Assembly (NCBI RefSeq): GCF_000382065.1
Contig: NZ_KB907505.1
Coordinates: 1 to 64,000 of the forward strand
Direction: 5' to 3'
DNA from: Stenotrophomonas hibiscicola ATCC 19867
GTDB taxonomy: Bacteria > Pseudomonadota > Gammaproteobacteria > Xanthomonadales > Xanthomonadaceae
Length of the DNA stretch: 64,000 bases
Shown here: piece after piece, positions 58,153-64,000 of the stretch
Numbering within the stretch: position 1 is the stretch's first letter
Layout: each line of letters opens with the position of its first letter
Notes under the pieces: model-generated
Told to the model about the DNA's origin: nothing
Databases searched by the model: none
What the model saw: the letters and a program-made list of their open reading frames with translations, nothing else
Made by a program: the position numbers and the translations under genes

Positions 58153-61071
58153 TCAGTACTTCCAGGTCAACGCCAGCCGCGCGGTGCGGCCCGGGGCCGG
58201 CATCACGCCCAGGGCCAGCGGGTCCAGGTAGTAACGATCGGTCAGGTTGTCCACGCCGGCTTCCACCGAGAGCTGGTCGTTGAAGCTCCAGCTGGCGAAC
58301 AGGTCCACCAGCGTGGTTGGCCGGTACAGCTGCTGGATCGCCGACAGGCCTACGTTCCAGTCCTTGTCCAGCTTGCTGATCGGGCCGGCGTTGTGGACCA
58401 CGCGGGTGCCGAAGGTCAGGCGCTCCTCGAACAGGCGCGAGCCCAGGGTCAGGTTGACCATGTAGCGCGGCGGGTTCTGGGTATTGGTGTACGAGCCCTC
58501 GAAGCCGCCGTCCACGCAGTCGGGCGTGTTGGCCAGCTCGCCGTTCCTGCGTTGCGCCCCGTAGGCACGGCGCTCGGCGGCGATGTCCGGCGCGCAGGTC
58601 TTGGCCTTGAAGTAGTAGTGCGCGGACAGATCGGCAAATACCTTGCCGCTGTCATAGCTGGACTGGAACTCCATGCCCGAGACCTTGAACTGGTCGACGT
58701 TTCGGATCAGGCCCGCCGACAGCGTGCGGTAGTCACGGGTGATCAGGTCGTCGATGCGGGTATCGAAGTACGCCAGCTTCAGCGCCAGGCGGTCGCCGGC
58801 GGCGAACAGGTCGTAGCGGATGGTGCTGGCGCCGATTTCCCAGCTGCGCGCGCGCTCCGGCTTCAACTCGCCCACTGGCTTGGCGGCGGTGAACAGGCCC
58901 AGCGTGGTCTCGAACAGGCTCGGCAGCTTGGTGCCTTCGGCGTACTTCACGTAGACCATGGTGTCTTCGCTGAAGCGGTAGGCCACGCTGGCGGTCGGCG
59001 AGAACGCAGTGTCACGGCGGCGGATCGGCTGCGACCACGTCCAGCTGACCGGCACTTCCAGGTCCTGCGCCTTGCCGGCGTCGTAGAAGTTCCAGCCACC
59101 GATGTCGGCCACCGTGCCCTTCTTGTACGGTGAGGCCAGCAGCGATTCCTGGGTGAAGTTGCCGTTGGCATCCGGATACCAGTTCAGCAGCGCGATGCGC
59201 TTGGCCCGCCACGACGGCAGCGCCGGGTTGCCATTGAGCAGTTCGGTGTAGCGGTACTGGCCCTGCACCTCATAGGCATCGGGCGTGGCCAGGCGGTTGC
59301 GGTCGTGCACGTCCACGAGGTTCCAGCGGCCGCCGGCCAGCAGTTCCCAGTGCTCATCGGGCTGCCACTTCAGCGAGGCCACGGCACTGTATTCCTTGCG
59401 CTCGGCATTGCGCAGGAAACGGTTGTTGACCAGGTCATCGTGCATGACCGGCCCCGAACTGCCCGGCGCGATGTCTTCGTCGCTGTAGGACAGGCCGTAG
59501 TCGAGGGTGAACGCACCGGCGCGGGTATCGAACTTCGAGGTGTTGCTGGCATCCAGGCCGAAGCGCTTCTGTCGCAGCGGATTGCGGTAGGCATCCTTGT
59601 AGCCGGGGTCGCCGCTGAAGCTGGGCGCGTCATACCACTCGGTGCGGCGGTCGAAGTACCACGGGGTGATGCCGGTCAGACTGTTGTACATCACGCTGTC
59701 GGTATCGGTGTATGTGGCGTTGACACGCAGGTCGACCAGATCGCTGTCCGGATTGAAGCGGTAGCGCAGGGTGTAGCTGTCCATGTCGACATGGCCCGGG
59801 TCCCACTGCGGAATGCGATCGCGGTCGACGCGGATGATCTGCGACGCCATGATCTCGCCGGCGGTGCCTTCGTAGCGACGGTATCCGGCTTCCAGCGTCT
59901 GCGCGTCATCGATGCGCCAGGTGCCCTTGAGCAGCGCCGACTTCGAACGCGACGAGGTATTGAAGACCTCGGTACGCGGCGGGTTCAGCGGTGCCAGAGT
60001 GCGCCGGGTCTGCGGGAAGTCGTCGTAGCCGTGCTTGCCAGAGAAGTAGTTTCCATTGTCGCGGTAGGCGTAGGCAGCAACCAGATCGAAGTGGTCCCAG
60101 TGACCGGCTGCAGCGACGTTGAAGAACTGGCTGCCGGTGGCGCTGCGGTCGGAACGTGGCGCGGCGCTGTAGGACGGCAGGTTGTTGGCGCTGGCGTTGG
60201 CCAGGCCGCCACGCACGCGTACGCCGAAGTCGCGCCCCTCGCGCAGCACGTCATCGATTTTCAGCGTCTCCATCTCGACCACGCCGCCGATGCCACCGGA
60301 GGCATTGGCCTGCAGGCTCGGGCCCTTGGTGATGGTCAGGCTGGAAATCAGGTCCGGGTCGAGGTAGGTGCGCTGCGATTGGCCGGCATAGCCACGGTAG
60401 GTATCCATGCTGGACTGGCCGCCGTCGATGATCACCGGCACGCGGCCCTGGCCCTGGATGCCGCGGATGTTGACGTCGAAGCCGTTGCCAACGCGCGGAT
60501 CGCCGGCGGTGACACCGGCCACGCCCTTGACGATGTCGCCGTTGGAGGTGCCACGGAAGCGCTCCAAGTGCGTGCGGTTGAGCGTGGTGATGGAACCGAC
60601 GCCGCGATAGCTGTCGAGCAGGCGTGCCTCGTCGCTGCCCGCGCCACTGTCGACGCGGTCGCCGGCCACGCTGAGCGTGTCGGTGACGATCACGCCGCTG
60701 TCGGCCTGCACCGGCATCGCCGCTTCCAGAGTGACTGCATCTGCGCTGACCCGGCGCACCGCCAGGCCACTGCCCTGCAACAGCTGCTGCAGCGCCTCGT
60801 TGGCCGGCAGGCTGCCCTTGACCGCACGCGAGGTTACGCCCTGGGCCAGGGTGGCCGGATACACGACCTGCACGCCGGACTGGCGCATATAGCTGCGCAG
60901 CGCTTCTTCCAGCGGCTGCGCTGGAATGTCGAAGCGCTGCACGGCAGCGTGGTTGCCGGTGGCGCTCTGTGCCAGCACGGACGGTGCGGCGCTGGCCAGG
61001 CCGGCGGCCAGCAGGGCGATGCACAGGCGGGACGGGCGCAGCGCGCGGCCCGGGCGGTGGGAGTCGAACAT
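58153..61071 (-). CDS. TonB-dependent receptor with signalling (STN) domain
   Basis: The 972-residue outer-membrane protein has a signal peptide cut near VLAQ (34), an STN domain at about 46-117 (FDIPAQPLEEALRSYMRQSG, QQLLQGSGLAV), a TonB box DTLSV at 131-135, a plug with VNIRGIQGQGRVPVIIDGG, and a 22-strand barrel ending in ALTWKY. The STN domain and the fecR/sigma pair beside it show surface signalling. Linkage to haem oxygenase makes haem or a haem protein the likely ligand, but the FRAP motif of haem receptors is not clear. Confidence 0.9.
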   Translation of the reverse strand: MFDSHRPGRALRPSRLCIALLAAGLASAAPSVLAQSATGNHAAVQRFDIPAQPLEEALRSYMRQSGVQVVYPATLAQGVTSRAVKGSLPANEALQQLLQGSGLAVRRVSADAVTLEAAMPVQADSGVIVTDTLSVAGDRVDSGAGSDEARLLDSYRGVGSITTLNRTHLERFRGTSNGDIVKGVAGVTAGDPRVGNGFDVNIRGIQGQGRVPVIIDGGQSSMDTYRGYAGQSQRTYLDPDLISSLTITKGPSLQANASGGIGGVVEMETLKIDDVLREGRDFGVRVRGGLANASANNLPSYSAAPRSDRSATGSQFFNVAAAGHWDHFDLVAAYAYRDNGNYFSGKHGYDDFPQTRRTLAPLNPPRTEVFNTSSRSKSALLKGTWRIDDAQTLEAGYRRYEGTAGEIMASQIIRVDRDRIPQWDPGHVDMDSYTLRYRFNPDSDLVDLRVNATYTDTDSVMYNSLTGITPWYFDRRTEWYDAPSFSGDPGYKDAYRNPLRQKRFGLDASNTSKFDTRAGAFTLDYGLSYSDEDIAPGSSGPVMHDDLVNNRFLRNAERKEYSAVASLKWQPDEHWELLAGGRWNLVDVHDRNRLATPDAYEVQGQYRYTELLNGNPALPSWRAKRIALLNWYPDANGNFTQESLLASPYKKGTVADIGGWNFYDAGKAQDLEVPVSWTWSQPIRRRDTAFSPTASVAYRFSEDTMVYVKYAEGTKLPSLFETTLGLFTAAKPVGELKPERARSWEIGASTIRYDLFAAGDRLALKLAYFDTRIDDLITRDYRTLSAGLIRNVDQFKVSGMEFQSSYDSGKVFADLSAHYYFKAKTCAPDIAAERRAYGAQRRNGELANTPDCVDGGFEGSYTNTQNPPRYMVNLTLGSRLFEERLTFGTRVVHNAGPISKLDKDWNVGLSAIQQLYRPTTLVDLFASWSFNDQLSVEAGVDNLTDRYYLDPLALGVMPAPGRTARLALTWKY

Positions 61072-61292
61072 GGGGAACCTGTCAGGTAATCGGTGCCGCA
61101 GGCGCGGCGTCATCCGCAACACAGGCGGACACGGCGACGTACGTGGCGGCGGCGGGTACGTTCGCGGAGTAAGACGGATGAAAGCGTGGCAACCCCAAGG
61201 GGATTTGCAGTCGAAGCAGGTGCCGACGGTTGCGTGGCTGGTTGTAGTGGTGGGTGCCGACCGTTGGTCGGCACCGGGGCATTGGCGTGGAT
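61072..61292. other. Receptor-fecR gap
   Basis: A GTGCCGACC-GTT-GGTCGGCAC hairpin (61254-61274) lies here, followed by a half SMAG unit ending in CTAC (61285-61296) that contributes the fecR stop. The promoter for the receptor is expected on the minus strand in 61090-61250; no confident match was found. Confidence 0.5.
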
Positions 61293-62228
61293 CTACCGAT
61301 GGACGATGGCGACGCCTAGCGGCAGCCGGGTCACCTGCAATCCAGCCGTCGCGGCCAGCGCATCCAGCGCCTGTTCCGGGCGGTCGATGCGCAACGCCGC
61401 GCTTACCGCCGGCAGCTGCGATAGATCGCCGCGCACGAAGGTCGGGCCGGCGCGATAACGCCCCACCCATTGCACGGCGTCGGCGACGCTGGCCTGCTCC
61501 AGCAGCAGCTCGCCCTGCCGCCACGCGCCGACGCTGTCGGCAGCCACATCCCGCAGGCGCGTCACGCCGCTGTGCTCGCCATAGACCGCACGCTGGCCCA
61601 CCTGCAGATAAGTCCAGCCACCGTCGGCCGGGCTGGCCACGCGCACCCTGCCCTGCCCGACCTGGGTTTCAACCTGGTCATCGCCGCGCGCGACGGTGAA
61701 CGCGGTCGAGATGTCCTCGATCACGCCGTTGCCCGCACGCACGCTGAAACGTCGCTGCGCATCCGGGCTGACCTCGAACCAGGCACGCCCACGCAGCAGC
61801 TCGATCTCGCGTGCATGTGCATTGAAGCGCACGGTAATCGCACTGTCCGCATCCAGCACTGCGCGGCTGCCATCGGGCAATTGCACGTTCTGCGCGACGT
61901 GCGTGCTGCGATGGTCGGCCTGCAGCCGCAACCAGGCCTCCGGCCATGCCACCAGCATCGCCAGCGCGGCTGCAGCGGCCATCGCCCAGCGCATTCGATG
62001 CGGCCGCGGGCGTTCGGCGGGCTGGACCTGCGGGCGTGGCCCGACACTGCGCCACAGCGCGCGCTCGTGTTCGAAGGCACGGCGGTGCCCGGGTTGTGCC
62101 AGCCAGCGCTCGAACTCGCGCATGCGCCCCTCGCCGATGTCACCCGAGGCCAGCCACGCGATCCAGCCCCGGGCCTGTTCGGCCAGGGCATCGTCATTGG
62201 CGGCGGGCAGCGTGTTCGGCGGGCTCAT
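61293..62228 (-). CDS. FecR-family anti-sigma/signal transducer
   Basis: The 311-residue protein has a cytoplasmic DUF4880 part with ARGWIAWLASGDIGEGRMREFERWLAQPG, one membrane segment (about 86-103), and a periplasmic FecR domain with LPDGSRAVLDADSAITVRFN. It passes the receptor's signal to the sigma factor. The ATG at 62228 is chosen; a TTG at 62252 is possible. The TAG stop is from a GTAG repeat. Confidence 0.9.
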   Translation of the reverse strand: MSPPNTLPAANDDALAEQARGWIAWLASGDIGEGRMREFERWLAQPGHRRAFEHERALWRSVGPRPQVQPAERPRPHRMRWAMAAAAALAMLVAWPEAWLRLQADHRSTHVAQNVQLPDGSRAVLDADSAITVRFNAHAREIELLRGRAWFEVSPDAQRRFSVRAGNGVIEDISTAFTVARGDDQVETQVGQGRVRVASPADGGWTYLQVGQRAVYGEHSGVTRLRDVAADSVGAWRQGELLLEQASVADAVQWVGRYRAGPTFVRGDLSQLPAVSAALRIDRPEQALDALAATAGLQVTRLPLGVAIVHR

Positions 62229-62332
62229 CGGCTGGCGGACAGGCGCATTCAAGCGCGGGCGGAGGAACTAGACCGCATCCACGGTCCAGTGATCAAGACG
62301 TTCCAGTGAGGGCCAGCCCCAAGCCGGGCCGG

Positions 62333-62833
62333 TCATCGGCCGCTGCGTGCCCACGCCAGCCGCTGCAGCGCCGTGCGTACATGGTTCTCGACGGTGGTCA
62401 CCGACACCCCGAGGCGGCGGGCGATCCCGGCCTGGGTCAGGCCCTGCAGGCGGTTGAGCCGGAAGATGGTGCGGGTCGGCTCCGGCAAGTGCCCCGCCGC
62501 ATCAAGCACCCGCTGCAGCTCGTCCTGTGCCATGGCCTGTTCCTCGGTCGAGATGACCTCGTCCGGCCCCCACAGGTAGTGGTCGGCCAGCAGGCGGTTG
62601 CGCCGGGTCGATTCGCGGCCGTGGTCGGTGGCCAGGTTGGCGGCCAGCCGGTACAGATAGGCCCGCGGGTTGTCGATGGCCTGGCTGTCGTCGACCCCAC
62701 GGGCCTTGAACCACACCGCCTGGATCACATCCTCGGCGCCATTGTCGCCGCCGAGGATGCGCTGCACCCGGCGCAGCAGTGCCGGCCGCTCACGGATCAG
62801 CAGTTCGGTAAGGGAGGCGGCATTGGAGGACAT
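62333..62833 (-). CDS. ECF (FecI-type) sigma factor
   Basis: The 166-residue protein has region 2 with [14 protein letters not shown] and [16 protein letters not shown], and region 4 with [21 protein letters not shown]. Together with the FecR-type protein it would drive transcription of the receptor. A Fur-like box lies 46 bp upstream. Confidence 0.92.
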   Translation of the reverse strand: MSSNAASLTELLIRERPALLRRVQRILGGDNGAEDVIQAVWFKARGVDDSQAIDNPRAYLYRLAANLATDHGRESTRRNRLLADHYLWGPDEVISTEEQAMAQDELQRVLDAAGHLPEPTRTIFRLNRLQGLTQAGIARRLGVSVTTVENHVRTALQRLAWARSGR

Positions 62834-62878
62834 GCGCAGAACGGGACGACAGACGGAAGGCGCCGCGCATGCTACTCC

Positions 62879-62897
62879 GTTAATGAGAATCAGTCAC
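62879..62897 (-). promoter_or_regulatory. Fur-like box before the sigma factor gene
   Basis: GTTAATGAGAATCAGTCAC matches 14 of 19 positions of the Fur consensus GATAATGATAATCATTATC. It lies before the sigma gene, so iron would repress the whole signalling cascade. Confidence 0.7.
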
Positions 62898-62904
62898 GTT
62901 CGCA

Positions 62905-63378
62905 TCAGTGGATGCAGCCGGTCAGCCCGTCATAGGTGCTCTCCGACGTGCCGGGCAACGGATCATGCAGCGGATTACGGGCCGCCAGCGCTGCATGGAA
63001 GGCCTCCACCGGGGTGCCAGGCACCAGCGGCAGCGGGCACAGCCAGGTCGGTTGCCGGGCTACGATCGCACCGTCGTTCCGCGACACGGCCAGGTCACTG
63101 GCGGCAAATGCCCACAGGCACTCATGCACCGTGCCGCGCACCGCGTCCACCGAACAGCGCAGGCGCAGCGCCCGGATGTCGCTGTACTCACCCTCGCAGA
63201 AGGTGTCGCCGCAGATCGCGTCGAACCCGTGCTGCAGACGCCCTTCCAGGGCAAAGAAGCGGTCCCAGTTGGCTTCCTGGTGCGGGTAGTCGATCAGGTC
63301 CACGTAGGGAAAAGCGTGGGCGGCGGGCGCGATCAGCAGCGTGCAGAACAGTCCGAGTGACAAGGCGGATGGTTTCAT
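62905..63378 (-). CDS. Secreted protein of unknown function
   Basis: The 157-residue product has a signal peptide ending AAHA (about 22) and six or so cysteines ([43 protein letters not shown]), suggesting disulfides. No domain is recognised. It ends just before the Fur-like box and is a separate unit from the sigma gene. Confidence 0.7.
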   Translation of the reverse strand: MKPSALSLGLFCTLLIAPAAHAFPYVDLIDYPHQEANWDRFFALEGRLQHGFDAICGDTFCEGEYSDIRALRLRCSVDAVRGTVHECLWAFAASDLAVSRNDGAIVARQPTWLCPLPLVPGTPVEAFHAALAARNPLHDPLPGTSESTYDGLTGCIH

Positions 63379-63517
63379 GCGGGAACTCCTCGGGTAGGTA
63401 CATCCAGACTGCGCGCGCGCGCCACCCGGACCCATCGGTCAACCCCGGCCCGCCGGGTCGGCGCCTTCCTCGCCCTGCCGTCAGCCCCCTCCCCCTGCAC
63501 AGCGCCCGGCAAAGGCA

Positions 63518-63523
63518 TAAAAT
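63518..63523 (+). promoter_or_regulatory. Candidate -10 box of ppa
   Basis: TAAAAT lies 40 bp before the ATG of ppa; the -35 region is weak. Confidence 0.35.
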
Positions 63524-63563
63524 GGGGGGCTATCCGTCTATATCCCCCACCTGGAGCACGACC

Positions 63564-64000
63564 ATGGGTCTGGAACTCGTCTCGCCCGGCAAGAACCCGC
63601 CGGAAGAAATCAACGTCATCATCGAGATCCCGAAGGACTCGGAGCCGGTGAAGTACGAAGTGGACAAGGAAACCGGCGCGATCTTCGTCGACCGCATCCT
63701 GTCCACCCCGATGCGCTACCCCTGCAACTACGGCTACGTGCCGAGCACCCTGTGCGGCGACGGCGATCCGGCCGACGTGCTGGTGGTGCTGCCGCTGCCG
63801 CTGGTGCCGGGCTCGGTCGTGCGCTGCCGTCCGGTCGGCGTGCTGAAGATGAGCGATGAGGCGGGCAGCGACGAGAAGATCCTGGCCGTGCCGGTGTCGA
63901 AGATCTTCAGTGGCTACGCCCACGTCGAAGACATCGCCCAGGTGTCCAGCCACTGGCTGGAGCGCATCGGCCACTTCTTCGAGCACTACAAGGACCTGGA
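63564..64000 (+). CDS. ppa: Inorganic pyrophosphatase (partial)
   Basis: Soluble pyrophosphatase removes PPi in the cytoplasm. The frame opens at ATG 63564 with [20 protein letters not shown] and has the diagnostic [20 protein letters not shown] and [13 protein letters not shown] with its metal-binding aspartates. It runs off the window end, so at least 145 residues are visible of the usual 175-180. Confidence 0.96.
   Translation, partial: MGLELVSPGKNPPEEINVIIEIPKDSEPVKYEVDKETGAIFVDRILSTPMRYPCNYGYVPSTLCGDGDPADVLVVLPLPLVPGSVVRCRPVGVLKMSDEAGSDEKILAVPVSKIFSGYAHVEDIAQVSSHWLERIGHFFEHYKDL

Noticed and set aside
59305..61089. 594-codon plus-strand frame opposite the TonB-dependent receptor
   Set aside because: Low-complexity, Ala/Val/Gly-rich shadow without motifs; the receptor on the other strand is complete.
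61100..61250. FecI-type promoter for the receptor
   Set aside because: GCAAAT and CGTC-like boxes are present on the minus strand but their spacing does not fit; not supported.

Overview
The window is high-GC bacterial DNA whose gene content and intergenic repeats point to a gammaproteobacterium of the Xanthomonadaceae, most likely the Stenotrophomonas maltophilia group. The repeats are the strongest clue: short GTAG-headed hairpins (SMAG repeats, a hallmark of S. maltophilia) occur in about a dozen gaps. Gene order also fits: gmk-rpoZ-spoT-ridA-recG, zapA-6S RNA-formyltetrahydrofolate cyclo-ligase, and yicC divergent from rph-rdgB-hemW. No prophage, insertion sequence or CRISPR array is visible. 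This is chromosomal DNA with a few accessory modules.

Layout. 1-6180 (minus strand): recG, ridA, spoT, rpoZ, gmk. 6471-17068 (plus): a self-contained selenocysteine module. It holds a selenoprotein formate dehydrogenase (fdnG with an in-frame UGA and a textbook SECIS hairpin, then fdnH and fdnI), fdhE, selA, selB, the selenocysteine tRNA selC, and selD. 17113-18186: an XRE regulator plus an AbiEii-like toxin that appears to have lost its active site, behind a palindromic operator. 18212-26436: yicC, rph, a VOC protein, rdgB, hemW, a DUF1631/PilZ pair and pepQ. 26437-26986: a repeat-rich gap. 26987-35899: pepP, a UPF0149 protein, a ZapB-like protein, zapA, 6S RNA, fau, an EVE protein, rpiA, a DUF192 lipoprotein, a SirB1-type protein, rubredoxin, thiE, hemL and azurin. 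36023-47534: a HAD phosphatase, an argD-type aminotransferase, a Kv-type channel, lipoproteins, an SDR, DUF4288 and DUF2867 proteins, a RIO-like kinase, a DedA-PAP2 protein, a LON-domain protein and mpl. 47535-54610: a candidate small RNA, adk, the PPi-dependent phosphofructokinase pfp, secreted and small proteins, and the proton-pumping pyrophosphatase hppA. 54728-62897 (mostly minus): a haem-acquisition and cell-surface-signalling locus made of tonB, exbD, exbB, a DUF454 protein, haem oxygenase, a TonB-dependent receptor, fecR and an ECF sigma factor behind a Fur-like box. 62905-64000: a secreted protein and the start of ppa.

How the genes work together. The selenocysteine module carries both the enzyme that needs Sec and every factor needed to make and insert it. 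The minus-strand iron locus pairs a signalling receptor with its own sigma/anti-sigma pair, an energy-transducing TonB complex and the haem-degrading enzyme. Three pyrophosphate enzymes (pfp, hppA, ppa) lie within 16 kb. The most unusual signals are: TAG stop codons supplied by GTAG repeats for at least five genes; a 68-bp perfect palindrome filling the hemL-azurin gap; a second family of long palindromes with matching arms; several promoter boxes placed so that the mRNA would be leaderless; a probable sRNA gene between mpl and adk; and two proteins (the AbiEii-like toxin and the PAP2 domain) that lack expected catalytic residues.
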